This document shows positions 54,580-63,972 of a stretch of DNA of 64,000 nucleotides, one piece after another. Source of the stretch: Nostoc sp. NMS8 (GTDB taxonomy: Bacteria > Cyanobacteriota > Cyanobacteriia > Cyanobacteriales > Nostocaceae); NCBI RefSeq assembly GCF_017115045.1, contig NZ_JABXKK010000068.1:62001-126000 (forward strand), given 5' to 3'. The translations under genes were made by a program, and so were the position numbers. The stretch's first letter is position 1. Each line of letters starts with the position of its first letter. A model generated the notes under the pieces. That model was not told the origin of the DNA and did not search any database. It was given only the letters and a program-made list of their open reading frames with translations.

Positions 54580-54685
54580 AGTGGGGAGCAGGGAGCAGGG
54601 GAGCAGGGGAGCAGGGGGCAGGGGGCAAGGGGGAGAAGAATTAATAACCAATGCCCAATACCCAATCCCCAATCCCCAATCCCTT
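54580..54685. repeat. STRR cluster (GGGAGCA and CCCCAAT)
   Basis: GGGAGCAGGGGAGCAGGG-type units (54590-54630) are followed by AATGCCCAATACCCAAT and CCCCAATCCCCAAT (54650-54680). It fills the short gap between the convergent pyk and M61 peptidase genes and may act as a transcription barrier. Confidence 0.65.
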
Positions 54686-54687
54686 TA

Positions 54688-56469
54688 TTAAACAGTTGCG
54701 ATCGCAGCCCCAAGCCATCCAGCAAAGTTTTGTTGCTGTTTGGAGTTAGGATGCTCAACAGGTTTTACCTGATATCTCGTTGGACATGGTGAGGTGAGGG
54801 TGATGGAATAAGTACGCAGTTCGTCTTGGTGGAAAACTGCGACTTGGATGGTATCGTTGGGTTGGTAATCTTTCAGGCGATCGCTTAAGCCACCCGCCGC
54901 TAGCTTAATTGCATCAATTGCTAACAACTCATCACCTGCATCAATTCCCCCTACTTGTGCAGGTGAAGCAGTCTCTACAAACTTAATGATTTCCCGCCCA
55001 TTCTCTGTATTTATTCTCACACCCAAGTAAGGTTCTTCTTGCTGTTCAGCTAGCAACTGCAAGCCAAAGGGTTCTAAATACTGATTGAAAGGCAAATCAT
55101 CAGTACTATCAACGTAGCGTTTAAAGAAATCAGTCAAATCGATGCCGGCAACAGATTCTATAACTTCCTGCAACTCTCCTGGGGTGTAGCCAATTTCATC
55201 TTGTCCAAATTGCTGCCACATTTTCAGCATCACGTCATCGAGGGAGCGCTGATTTTTGTGAGTAGAGCGAATCAGCAAATCCAGCAACAACGATACCATT
55301 TCTCCTTTTAAATAGTAGGAAATTTGGGAATTACCGCTATTGGCATCTGGGCGATAGAGTTTTATCCAGGCATCAAAACTCGACTCGGAAACGGGTTGTA
55401 CCTTGCGCCCCGGTGTTGTTTCATATTTGGTAATTTCCTTACCTAAGTTATTCAAATATGACTTAACATCATAAATTCCCGCCCGCAAAGGAATTAACAA
55501 GTCATAGTAACTAGTAGTACCTTCACAAAACCATAATGATGGTGTGTAATTTTCTTGGTCGTAATCAAAAACCTCTAATGCTTTGGGGCGAATTCGTTTG
55601 ACATTCCACAAGTGAAAGAACTCGTGTGCCACTAATTGGAGAAAGCGATCGTATTTTTCCTGAGCGCGAAACCCAAAACGTTGGTAAATTAAAGAGCAAG
55701 AGTCTTTATGCTCCAAACCGCCAAAAGCTTGGCTAAATAAATGTAGCAGAAACACATATCGTTCATAAGGCAAACCGCCGAACATCTGCGCCTCTACCTG
55801 AATAATTTTTTGAATATCAGCAATCAATTGCTGAACTTGGTAATTACCTTGCCCCCAGATTGCCAGTTCATGGGGTTTTCCTAACACCTCAAATTTATAC
55901 AATTGGTGGCTACCAATCTCAAAGGGAGTATCCACCAAAGTATCAAAATCGCCAGCCAAGAAAGTATTTGTTTCTTCAGCAACGGGTGGTAAGGCAGTAG
56001 TTACCTGCCATTCAGGGCGTGGTGGTACGACAGTAACGCGAATGGGTTGCTTATCCCAGCTTGGTATTCTAAAAAATAGTGCCGCACCGTTGAAATAACC
56101 GTGAGTGGTATCGAGGTGATTTGTCCGTACTGATAGCTCATTTGCAAAAACGCGGTAACGTACAGTTAATTCTGAAATACCTGTTTTGTCTACCTGCCAG
56201 TGGTTTTTACTAATCTTCCGCCAAGATAAAGGTTTATCCTCTGCAAAAGCCACAAAATCCTGTAAATTCTTGGCGTATTCCCGAACTAAGTAGGAACCGG
56301 GTGTCCACACTGGTAGTTTTAAATCGAGAATCGGTGAGGGATAATTCACAAGGCGTAAAGTCACCTCAAACAGATGGGTTTCTGGTTGGGACATTGCCAC
56401 CAGGTAATGAATCGTTGGCCCGGTTTCCTGAATGTAGGTGTTGGGACGAATTGCTGTTGCTTCAGTCAT
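54688..56469 (-). CDS. M61 family metallopeptidase with PDZ domain
   Basis: 593 residues. The N-terminal beta domain (about 15-190) is followed by the M61 catalytic region with LVAHEFFHLWNVKR (His282, Glu283, His286 form the HExxH zinc motif), GGLEH (251-254) and the downstream CEGTTSYYDLL glutamate. A C-terminal PDZ domain (about 480-560: YLGVRINTENGRE, GDELLAIDAIKL) follows. Called glycyl aminopeptidase-like. No signal peptide, so probably cytoplasmic. Substrate unknown. Confidence 0.88.
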   Translation of the reverse strand: MTEATAIRPNTYIQETGPTIHYLVAMSQPETHLFEVTLRLVNYPSPILDLKLPVWTPGSYLVREYAKNLQDFVAFAEDKPLSWRKISKNHWQVDKTGISELTVRYRVFANELSVRTNHLDTTHGYFNGAALFFRIPSWDKQPIRVTVVPPRPEWQVTTALPPVAEETNTFLAGDFDTLVDTPFEIGSHQLYKFEVLGKPHELAIWGQGNYQVQQLIADIQKIIQVEAQMFGGLPYERYVFLLHLFSQAFGGLEHKDSCSLIYQRFGFRAQEKYDRFLQLVAHEFFHLWNVKRIRPKALEVFDYDQENYTPSLWFCEGTTSYYDLLIPLRAGIYDVKSYLNNLGKEITKYETTPGRKVQPVSESSFDAWIKLYRPDANSGNSQISYYLKGEMVSLLLDLLIRSTHKNQRSLDDVMLKMWQQFGQDEIGYTPGELQEVIESVAGIDLTDFFKRYVDSTDDLPFNQYLEPFGLQLLAEQQEEPYLGVRINTENGREIIKFVETASPAQVGGIDAGDELLAIDAIKLAAGGLSDRLKDYQPNDTIQVAVFHQDELRTYSITLTSPCPTRYQVKPVEHPNSKQQQNFAGWLGAAIATV

Positions 56470-57076
56470 CTTCTGTGCTGAGTTAATGTAGATGTGTAAT
56501 TTTTACCATCATGACAAATTTACCGAAGAAGAATTCAGAATTCAGTAGCCCCAATTTTCTGAAAGCCAGTTTCAATTTCTGAAACCAGCCTGACAAAAGC
56601 TTTAGAAAAGGCTAGGTTAAGTATGAAAAGTGCTGAGTTACGTTAGCGGATAGCTAAGGTTTAGCCCGTGCTGAGATGAAAGATCGCCCACAATATGCGG
56701 GGTATCAACCACTTCCCGATAAAAAGATTCTGCTTAACATCGGGTGGGACTTTTACTATAGTGCAAAAGTACTGAGTACTCAACTTCAAAACTCAGCACT
56801 CGGTACTGAGTATGGTAAAAGAATTAGCGTTGAGACGCGATAAATCGCCGTCTCTACAAATCTGTCTTATCTGAACTGTGTTGACTCTGGGATGACAACA
56901 ATTTTTATGGCATTTCTAGCTGATTTGAGTGTTTTAGCGTTGTTAAACTTTTAGTTGAAAAGGAGGGTAAAATTAGCAGGTGAATCTGCTACGAAAGCAT
57001 TCTTGGCAAGACGTTAAATTAGATGCCCGACTTTTTAAAAAAGTCGGGCATCTAACATCGTTAAAATTTAATAATT
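56470..57076. other. intergenic region (about 600 bp) with repeats
   Basis: Includes the hairpin repeat GAGACGCGATAAATCGCC (56832-56857 overall), AGTACTGAGTA duplicates (near 56768 and 56801), and the strong hairpin at 57021-57053. No ORF. Confidence 0.4.
57021..57053. terminator. 33-bp near-perfect palindrome before pentapeptide gene
   Basis: AGATGCCCGACTTTTT (57021-57036) pairs with AAAAAGTCGGGCATCT around a single base. It lies 24 bp before the next ATG, so it is not a normal terminator for that gene; it may be an attenuator, a repeat, or the end of a transcript from upstream. The CCCGACTT/AAGTCGGG core is shared with 25821-25859. Confidence 0.5.
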
Positions 57077-57574
57077 ATGTTAAATATGCCTAATCAAGAC
57101 TTACGCCACAAAGCCATTCAGTTTTTAGAACAAAGTCCCCCACAGCGTCTACAAGTTCTTAAACAGATGGGCATAGCTCGTTATGATTTTTTAACTAAAA
57201 TACAACTCAATGAAGCCAATATCATTTGTATGATGCGGTTTTTTAAATATCCAAGTCAGTTAAAGTTTCCGAATCTTATTGGAGCAGATTTGTCTGGTTT
57301 AATTTTAGATAGTGTCAACTTCATTCGAGGAAACTTATCAGAAGCTAATCTACAAGGTATTAGTTTAATTAATGCAGACCTACTATTTGTAAATTTTACG
57401 AAAGCTGATTTGAGAAATGCAGATTTACGAGGTGCAACTTTAAATGAGACTATTTGGTTAGAGACTCTTGTAGATAAGTGTGAGTTTGGGGTAGGTACTG
57501 GTTTAGATTATCTGCAACGTCAAGATTTACAACTACGCGGAGCTAGATTTAATTCTAGAGAAGACGGTAATTAA
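57077..57574 (+). CDS. pentapeptide repeat protein
   Basis: 165 residues. The N-terminal ~60 residues are non-repetitive ([19 protein letters not shown]). From about 68 on, A(D/N)LxG-type pentapeptides follow ([49 protein letters not shown]), about ten coils of a right-handed beta-helix. Role unknown; such proteins are very numerous in filamentous cyanobacteria. A strong hairpin lies just before the start. Followed by purT after 49 bp. Confidence 0.8.
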   Translation: MLNMPNQDLRHKAIQFLEQSPPQRLQVLKQMGIARYDFLTKIQLNEANIICMMRFFKYPSQLKFPNLIGADLSGLILDSVNFIRGNLSEANLQGISLINADLLFVNFTKADLRNADLRGATLNETIWLETLVDKCEFGVGTGLDYLQRQDLQLRGARFNSREDGN

Positions 57575-57623
57575 AACACAAAAAATTATAAGATTATTGA
57601 GTTGAAATTGACTGGATAAGTTA

Positions 57624-58787
57624 ATGAGTATTAAGTTACCCCAAAAATTGATGTTGCTGGGTTCAGGAGAACTAGGCAAAGAATTTGCGATCGCAGCTCA
57701 ACGTCTTGGTAATTATGTGATTGCTGTTGACCGCTACGCCAATGCTCCGGCGATGCAGGTTGCTGATGCTTATGAAGTTATTTCTATGCTAAGTGCTGAT
57801 GATTTAGAAGCTGTAGTGAAAAAACATCAGCCAGATACAATTATACCAGAAATTGAAGCAATCAGAACAGAAAAACTGCTCGAATTTGAACAACGAGGGA
57901 TTACAGTTATACCAACTGCGGCTGCTACTAATTATACAATGAACCGCGATAGAATTCGGGAACTGGCACATCAACAATTAGGCATCAGAACGGCTAAATA
58001 TGGTTATGCAACAACTTTAGAAGAATTAATTACAGTTTCGGAAAAAATTGGCTTTCCCAATGTTGTTAAACCTGTGATGTCATCCTCTGGAAAAGGTCAG
58101 TCTGTAGTGTCGGATCGGAGTGATGTTGAGAAAGCATGGAATTATGCGATCGCTAATTCTAGAGGTGACAGTCAAAAAGTTATTGTTGAAGAATTTATTA
58201 ACTTTGAAATTGAGATAACTTTACTGACCATTAAACAGTGGAATGCACCTACAATTTTCTGCTCTCCCATTGGTCATCGCCAAGAACGAGGCGATTATCA
58301 AGAATCGTGGCAACCCGCAGAAATTTCTGAAGATAAAATATTAAAATCCCAAGAAATAGCTATAAAAGTCACTGATGCTTTAGGAGGAGCCGGAATTTTT
58401 GGTGTTGAATTTTTCATAACTAAAGATGAAGTAATTTTTTCAGAGCTTTCTCCTAGACCTCACGATACGGGAATGGTGACGTTAATCTCACAAAATCTCA
58501 ATGAATTTGAATTACATCTCCGAGCTATTTTAGACTTGCCAATTCCTCATATAGAGCAGCTAGGAGCCTCAGCCAGTGCGGTGATTTTAGCTTCAGAAAA
58601 ATCTGATTCTATTGCTTTTAGTGGTGTCGCCGATGCTTTGTCAGAAAAAGATGTAGATATTAAATTATTTGGTAAACCTAATGCTCATCCATATCGGCGA
58701 ATGGGCGTAGCTTTGGCGAAGGGCATGAATATTCAAGAGGCTAGGGAAAAAGCTACTAAAGCTGCAAGTAAAATCACAATTATCTAA
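57624..58787 (+). CDS. purT: formate-dependent GAR transformylase PurT
   Basis: A 387-residue ATP-grasp enzyme that uses formate and ATP to formylate glycinamide ribonucleotide in purine synthesis. Landmarks: LMLLGSGELGKEFAIAAQRLG (N-terminal), PTAAATNYTMNRDRIR, the ATP-grasp core MSSSGKGQSVV and VEEFINFEIEITLL, and SPRPHDTGMVTL near the C-terminus. Full length. ATG 57624. It follows the pentapeptide gene by 49 bp and may share its transcript. Confidence 0.95.
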   Translation: MSIKLPQKLMLLGSGELGKEFAIAAQRLGNYVIAVDRYANAPAMQVADAYEVISMLSADDLEAVVKKHQPDTIIPEIEAIRTEKLLEFEQRGITVIPTAAATNYTMNRDRIRELAHQQLGIRTAKYGYATTLEELITVSEKIGFPNVVKPVMSSSGKGQSVVSDRSDVEKAWNYAIANSRGDSQKVIVEEFINFEIEITLLTIKQWNAPTIFCSPIGHRQERGDYQESWQPAEISEDKILKSQEIAIKVTDALGGAGIFGVEFFITKDEVIFSELSPRPHDTGMVTLISQNLNEFELHLRAILDLPIPHIEQLGASASAVILASEKSDSIAFSGVADALSEKDVDIKLFGKPNAHPYRRMGVALAKGMNIQEAREKATKAASKITII

Positions 58788-58942
58788 TTACCGTATGGAC
58801 GCATAGCTAGCTGTGCATTGGGCGAATGGAATTCGCGGCTATACAGGCAAAGTCCGCCTCCGCGGACTAAGGGAAAATTAAGGTTTTTTAACCCACGGAG
58901 GTGGGTTTTGTTTGTGTAGACGCTGTTTCTAACCGCACATTA

Positions 58943-60304
58943 CTATCTCGTAACGCTGTTAGGCGAATTAACCGCAGCAACCGGGTTCGTCTGATTCAAG
59001 TAATTGTAAACAAGTTGAGAAACTTGACGAATAAAGTCTCTTCCCCTGGTGTCTTTATAGGGACGGGTAACGAAAATGGAAGCTAAGTAGCGCTTACCAT
59101 TGGGCATAGTAATAAATCCCGCGTCGCCAATGAGAAAGCCGATATCTCCAGTTTTGTTGGCGATAACTGCACCTTTGCCCAAACCGGCGGGAAGCAGTGT
59201 GTGAATTGTGGTGTGGCGCAGAATATCTAAGGCTTGCTCCCGACTTTGTGGGGAAACTAACTTGTTATTCACAACTAAAGCCAGCACCCGCGCCATATCT
59301 TGAGAACTTGTGGTGTTGGTTCCTCTCAAATCAGCTAAAAGATGGCGAATTACTGTGTCTTTCAGTCCCCAGCTACGGAAACGCTGATTTAGTTTCGCCG
59401 CTCCACCTAAGCGATCGATAATCATGTTAGTGGCAGTATTATCACTAATGATAATCATCTTAGTGATGGTTTCCAAAGCTGTGTACTTTTTGCCAACTCG
59501 TTCATATTGCATACTTCCAGAACCATTAGTAACTAAGTCACGCCGCATCGTCAGGTTTTCCTGAAGGCTGACTTTACCTGCATCTAAATCCTGGAAAAAG
59601 GCGATGAGTATTGGCAGTTTGATTGTACTAGCAGCGGGGAAAACGCGATCGCCTCCAATATCCAAATAATCCCCAGTATCCAAATCCAAGAAAAACATTC
59701 CTGTTTTCAGAAAACTATAGCGATTCATCAAGGCTTTAATTTGAGGTTCCAGCGCTTTCATCGGTGAATGCATGGGAATTACGCCAGCAAAGAGAGTGCT
59801 ATTATCATTCACTCTTGGAGAAATACTCGGAGTTATTTCTAGATATTGCGGTTGGGTTGCAGTCAGTTGTATTGGCTTGGGTAACTGCACAGACCAATGA
59901 TTGGGGGATTCCTCTTGCAGTTTCACTTGTACTAAATCAAAAGTGTAACCAGGTGCTAAAGTAACTACCATGCGGGTAGTCTCTGCGTTAAACTGCTCGA
60001 TACGAATATTTTGAATTACTGGTCCCACTCTTTGATTAGTCTGTGGATATCCTAATGTGACTCCAGGCAAATCAATTACCAAACGAGTCGGGTTGTTAAG
60101 TAATTGTACTTTCGGTTGAACATTCTCATCTGTGGTGAAGTCCAGATGATTACGATTGCTATCAAAATGCCAATTCGCGATGGCTACGCCCGCCGCAGGC
60201 ATGGCACCATTAGCTTTAACAGTGCAACCAAGCAGGAGGAAGCTTAAGAAGCTGGGTAGAAACCAGCTAAATTTTACAATGTTTTCTTTGTGTGTGAGTA
60301 GCAT
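58943..60304 (-). CDS. AMIN-domain lipoprotein with beta-lactamase-like serine hydrolase
   Basis: 453 residues. A lipoprotein-type signal ends at LLLGC (Cys27). An AMIN domain (about 42-150) follows, then a class A beta-lactamase-type fold with STIK (226-229), SDN (287-289) and KTGD near residue 380, the three catalytic motifs. AMIN domains bind peptidoglycan, so the protein probably works in the periplasm; hydrolysis of beta-lactams is not implied. Residues 32-44 (NGAMPAAGVAIAN) are encoded by a REP-like repeat (GCGATGGCTACGCCCGCCGC), inserted near the mature start. Confidence 0.82.
   Translation of the reverse strand: MLLTHKENIVKFSWFLPSFLSFLLLGCTVKANGAMPAAGVAIANWHFDSNRNHLDFTTDENVQPKVQLLNNPTRLVIDLPGVTLGYPQTNQRVGPVIQNIRIEQFNAETTRMVVTLAPGYTFDLVQVKLQEESPNHWSVQLPKPIQLTATQPQYLEITPSISPRVNDNSTLFAGVIPMHSPMKALEPQIKALMNRYSFLKTGMFFLDLDTGDYLDIGGDRVFPAASTIKLPILIAFFQDLDAGKVSLQENLTMRRDLVTNGSGSMQYERVGKKYTALETITKMIIISDNTATNMIIDRLGGAAKLNQRFRSWGLKDTVIRHLLADLRGTNTTSSQDMARVLALVVNNKLVSPQSREQALDILRHTTIHTLLPAGLGKGAVIANKTGDIGFLIGDAGFITMPNGKRYLASIFVTRPYKDTRGRDFIRQVSQLVYNYLNQTNPVAAVNSPNSVTR
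60175..60207. repeat. REP-like repeat inside coding sequence
   Basis: The segment GCGATGGCTACGCCCGCCGC followed by AGGCATGGC matches the family of intergenic repeats seen at 11165-11205 and 51088-51117 (GGGCTACGCC core). Here it falls in frame in the AMIN hydrolase gene and gives MPAAGVAIA, just after the lipobox. Confidence 0.5.
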
Positions 60305-60816
60305 CAGCGATCGCTTTGTGTGTGAGGATGATTTTAAACGAACAAAAGCCGCTCACCATTAAAGCACAATTATGAAAAGTTTTGTAAATAGCGGTAAAAA
60401 GGCACAGTAACGAACAAACCGATTTTCAGCGTGGCGTAACCTACCGCATCCACGCATCTGTTTGCGTATCGCACCTGATGATTGTTTCTCCAGCGCGATC
60501 GCAATGCCACAATTGTCTCACTGAAGGCTTTTATTGTGAAATCCACAGTAGATATTCGACAGGAATACCACATAAGAAATGAGTATTATCCTGACATAAC
60601 ATTGACATCATAATGACATATCTAAATAATATACAATCAACTATACTTTTAAAAAGTCACCATGATTTCTGTTTAGTAACTCCACTGCTCACAAATTTAA
60701 TATTCCTTAATCAAGTATTAACCAAGCAAGTGCTATTGCAGAATTTTCTGTTGCATAAGATATCTCAAATCAATCTAATCTAATTAGGTAACTCAAAAAA
60801 TTAATGTGAGGTGAAA
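60305..60816. other. intergenic region (about 510 bp)
   Basis: The divergent gap between the AMIN hydrolase gene and the next secreted protein. TGACAT occurs three times at roughly 12-bp spacing (60592-60620), which may be a regulator binding array. An open complementary frame (60370-60573) has no ribosome site and is not accepted as a gene. Confidence 0.4.
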
Positions 60817-61275
60817 ATGAAAGTTTTTAATATATATAAAATGAGTCTAGCTTCGTTATTGTTAGCTACACCCTTATATGTTTTACCTCTGAGGATACTT
60901 GCCCAAACTCCAAATCTCAAACAGACAGCAGTTATTATTAATAGTGGTTCTACAAATACCTGTAAATATAGAATTCGCGTATTGCCTTCTGGAAAAGCAA
61001 CTTACACTGTTTGCAACCGAAAAGGTGTAGGTGAAATAAAAGTGAACACAGCCACGAAATTTTTTAATGATATTTCCGCAGCTAATTCATTATCAAAATT
61101 ACCATATAAACCATGTGTGAAACCTGTTTCGTTCGGTACGTCAACTCAAGTCAGGTATCAAGGGCAAAAATCTCAAGATATTAGCTGTCCAAGTAATGAT
61201 CCGAGAGTAACAAATCTGTATGATGACACTAAAAGCATTCAAGAGGAATTGAATTTTTCAACTTCAAAAAATTAA
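60817..61275 (+). CDS. secreted hypothetical protein, 152 aa
   Basis: A signal peptide (core SLASLLLATPLYVLPLRI, cut after ILA) precedes a mature part with four Cys (SGSTNTCKYRIRVLPSG, YTVCNRKG, YKPCVKPVSFG, DISCPSN). No domain recognised. ATG 60817 has GAGG 5 nt upstream, which decides it over the GTG two codons earlier. Probably periplasmic; no partner visible. A terminator follows about 110 nt downstream. Confidence 0.65.
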   Translation: MKVFNIYKMSLASLLLATPLYVLPLRILAQTPNLKQTAVIINSGSTNTCKYRIRVLPSGKATYTVCNRKGVGEIKVNTATKFFNDISAANSLSKLPYKPCVKPVSFGTSTQVRYQGQKSQDISCPSNDPRVTNLYDDTKSIQEELNFSTSKN

Positions 61276-61791
61276 CTATCTACGTTTAACTTGTAATCTC
61301 AATTAAAATACCGTTTAAGAGGATATTTAAAAATTAATATTAGACGTATTAAAACTTTATAAGTACTTCTAAACTGCTCGATCAATTGGGGAACCTTTAT
61401 TCCGGCTCCCCTTTTTTTATGGGTTTAAGGGGGAATCAATAAGTGCGTAAAATTATAGACAAATACTTTTCAAACATTCTCTAAATGTCTGATGTATCTA
61501 AATATAATCTAGTAATACTTATGTCAAATTCAGTTTTTTTAATCATTGAGTCAATTGTATATATTTCTGAATTTACTATAAGTGCTTCATTATAAGAGTT
61601 AAATATTTGGCAATTTATACTAGTCTCACTCCTTTAAAGAATACCGCCTCATTATCATGTAGCACTACTATAGCAATCTGCTAAGATATGTCTATAGGTA
61701 CTTTCATACATTTTTCTACCTAAAAGTATAGATCAATAGTTAAAAATTGAGTTATTAAATTAGAGAAATCAGCGCTACAAAAAAACTGTCC
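61276..61791. other. intergenic region (about 515 bp)
   Basis: Holds the terminator at 61388-61418 and an AT-rich promoter region before the DUF1003 gene. No other feature recognised. Confidence 0.4.
61388..61418 (+). terminator. intrinsic terminator
   Basis: GGGGAACC (61388-61395) pairs with GGCTCCCC (61404-61411) with one A-C mismatch, followed by a run of seven T. A classic rho-independent terminator, downstream of the secreted protein gene ending at 61275. Confidence 0.75.
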
Positions 61792-62421
61792 ATGCTCTCC
61801 CAAGATAAACCAAATCCAAAAGATTCACCGCAAGTACCATCTTCAGCACCTTGCCAAAGCATTTTGCCCACTGCCCCATTGCCGGAAGCGATTAGTCAAA
61901 ATATAGAGGCTATAATTGCACTGCACAGACGTTATGAAAAAGACGTACCTCAACATCAACGGATTGTAGAAACAGTAACAGCTTTTTTTGGTCGTCCGGC
62001 ATTTCTGTATAGCATCCTATTAGGAATTATTTTGTGGGTAACACCCAATGTTTTACCACGACGTTTAGGATTATCAAGATTCGATCCCCCGCCATTTTCT
62101 TGGCTACAATTTTCATTGACCGCAGGTTCCCTGTTAGTAACAACAGGGGTGTTGATTAAACAAGAGCGTCAGGAAAAATTAGCAGAGCAACGGGCGCAAC
62201 TTAGCCTTCAGCTTAATCTGCTCTCTGAGCAGAAAATTGCAAAACTTATTGCCTTGGTTGAGGAATTACGCGAAGATATTCCTAATGTTAAAAATCGCTC
62301 TGATCCGCAAGCCCAAATTATGAAAGAAGCTGTTGATCCGCAAGCGATTCTAGATGCGTTAGAAGATACTTTAGCATCCGAACTAGCTAATTTTCAGAAT
62401 AAAAAAACACTAGATCAGTAG
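61792..62421 (+). CDS. DUF1003 membrane protein
   Basis: 209 residues. A disordered Pro-rich N-terminus (about 1-30) is followed by the DUF1003 core: HQRIVETVTAFFGRPAFLYS, two membrane helices (about 70-86 and 105-121), and a long coiled C-terminal helix (KQERQEKLAEQRAQLSLQLN). Function of the family is unknown. ATG 61792. Converges on crtH. Confidence 0.85.
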   Translation: MLSQDKPNPKDSPQVPSSAPCQSILPTAPLPEAISQNIEAIIALHRRYEKDVPQHQRIVETVTAFFGRPAFLYSILLGIILWVTPNVLPRRLGLSRFDPPPFSWLQFSLTAGSLLVTTGVLIKQERQEKLAEQRAQLSLQLNLLSEQKIAKLIALVEELREDIPNVKNRSDPQAQIMKEAVDPQAILDALEDTLASELANFQNKKTLDQ

Positions 62422-62455
62422 TAACTATTCCTTTAATTGCTTTGATTGATGCACG

Positions 62456-63946
62456 TTAAAATCCTAAATCTACGGCAATACGGTGGGCACAAGCAAACCC
62501 AGAAAAAGCGACTGCATTCAACCCTTGACCGGGAAAGGTACTATCCCCTACACAATAAAGTCCTGAAATAGCTGTGCGATTAAAGGGCATATTCAATAAT
62601 CCCCACAACTTACGTCGGGGAATTGGCCCATAAGTGCCATCTTCACGACCCAAAAAGCGGCGATGGGTGCGCGGTGTGCCCACTTCTAAATAATCCAATG
62701 CGGCATCTAAACCGGGAAAAAGTTTCTCTAGGCGGTCAATAATTCGCCAAGCTGCCTTTTCTTTCTTCGCTTCATATTCACTCACAGAAAGTTCTTGCCA
62801 ATCATCAATCCAGTGAGGCGTGAAGGCATGAATGATGTGATATCCATTTGGTGCTAAATCTGGGTCAAGTAATGTGGGAATCGAAACAAATACTGTGCCT
62901 TCTGCATCTGTCATCTTTTCCCAATCTTCCAGCAAAATATGGTGACACTCTGTCCCCACTGGTAAAACTGACTCCTTTACGCCAATATGCAAACTCAAAA
63001 AACTTGGAGATTTTTGATAGTTTTGTTGCCATCTTTTCTCATTATTTGGCATTGCTTCTGGTGGTAATAATTGTGCAAATGTATCCCACCGTGTAGCGTT
63101 AGAAACTATGCGTTTACCTCGGTATACTTTACCATTAGCCAATTGCACACCTACCGCTTTTCCCTGTTCTGTAATAATTTTGGTGACTCTAGCTTGGTAC
63201 TGAATCTTACCTCCAGCTTTTTCTAGACCATCTACTAGTTTTTGGGCAATTTGTCCGACTCCACCTTTGGGATAGTTAACTCCGCCATAATGCCTGTCAG
63301 AAAAGACCATCCCCGCATTAATCATTGGTGTCATGTCTGATGGAACTACCGACCAGCAATAACATTCCATATCGATAAATTTCAATAATTGCGGGTCTTT
63401 GATGTAACGCCGCGCCACATCTCCGGCATTTTGGGGCAGATACTTAGCTAAACCGAGACAGGCTAAAGGATGCTGGAAAAATACGCGCAGTAAATACCGA
63501 GGTTCTTCCAGCGACAGCAAATTCATACTGTTGAGGCACTTGAATACTTTTTGGCATTCGTCATAAAAGCGACGAATCCCTTCTTCTTCGTGGCGAAAAT
63601 GAGCAATAAGATTTTGCAAAAATTGTTCATAAACCCGGTCAACCTTCAGGTCTAAACCTTGGGGTAGATGATAGTGAATCTGTACCGGATCTGCGATCGC
63701 TTCTTGGCTGACATTTACACTTGATAATGCACGGGTGAGTAAGTTGGTAGTACCGTTCTGTCCCAGTCCAAAAATCATTGATGCGCCAACATCGAATCGA
63801 TAGCCTTGGCGTTCAAAATAACCAGCGCTACCACCTGGAATCAAATAACGTTCCAGTACCAGTACTTTCGCTCCCTTCGCCGCTAACTGAGTCGCTGTTA
63901 CTAATCCGCCAATCCCAGACCCAATTATGATCGCGTCATTTGTCAT
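62456..63946 (-). CDS. crtH: carotene cis-trans isomerase CrtH (CrtISO)
   Basis: 496 residues with an N-terminal FAD-binding dinucleotide fold (IIIGSGIGGLVTATQLAAKG), YLIPGGSAGYF and SGLYCVGDSTFPGQGLNAVAFSG near the C-terminus, as in the phytoene-desaturase-like CrtISO/CrtH group. It isomerises cis-lycopene intermediates to all-trans-lycopene, needed for dark growth in cyanobacteria. ATG 63946 is fixed as the start: a TGA lies two codons upstream in frame, and the next ATG upstream (63953) is out of frame. That start codon sits in a 7-bp tandem repeat. Confidence 0.9.
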   Translation of the reverse strand: MTNDAIIIGSGIGGLVTATQLAAKGAKVLVLERYLIPGGSAGYFERQGYRFDVGASMIFGLGQNGTTNLLTRALSSVNVSQEAIADPVQIHYHLPQGLDLKVDRVYEQFLQNLIAHFRHEEEGIRRFYDECQKVFKCLNSMNLLSLEEPRYLLRVFFQHPLACLGLAKYLPQNAGDVARRYIKDPQLLKFIDMECYCWSVVPSDMTPMINAGMVFSDRHYGGVNYPKGGVGQIAQKLVDGLEKAGGKIQYQARVTKIITEQGKAVGVQLANGKVYRGKRIVSNATRWDTFAQLLPPEAMPNNEKRWQQNYQKSPSFLSLHIGVKESVLPVGTECHHILLEDWEKMTDAEGTVFVSIPTLLDPDLAPNGYHIIHAFTPHWIDDWQELSVSEYEAKKEKAAWRIIDRLEKLFPGLDAALDYLEVGTPRTHRRFLGREDGTYGPIPRRKLWGLLNMPFNRTAISGLYCVGDSTFPGQGLNAVAFSGFACAHRIAVDLGF

Positions 63947-63972
63947 TTGTCATTTGTCCTTTGTCATTTGTA
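63935..63972. repeat. STRR array (TCATTTG) at the crtH start codon
   Basis: About five units of CATTTGT (CAAATGA on the gene strand). Each unit offers an ATG in a different frame; only the one at 63946 reads into crtH. Confidence 0.7.

Noticed and set aside
60370..60573. 67-codon complementary frame
   Set aside because: No ribosome site; lies in a repeat-bearing gap and shows no family features.
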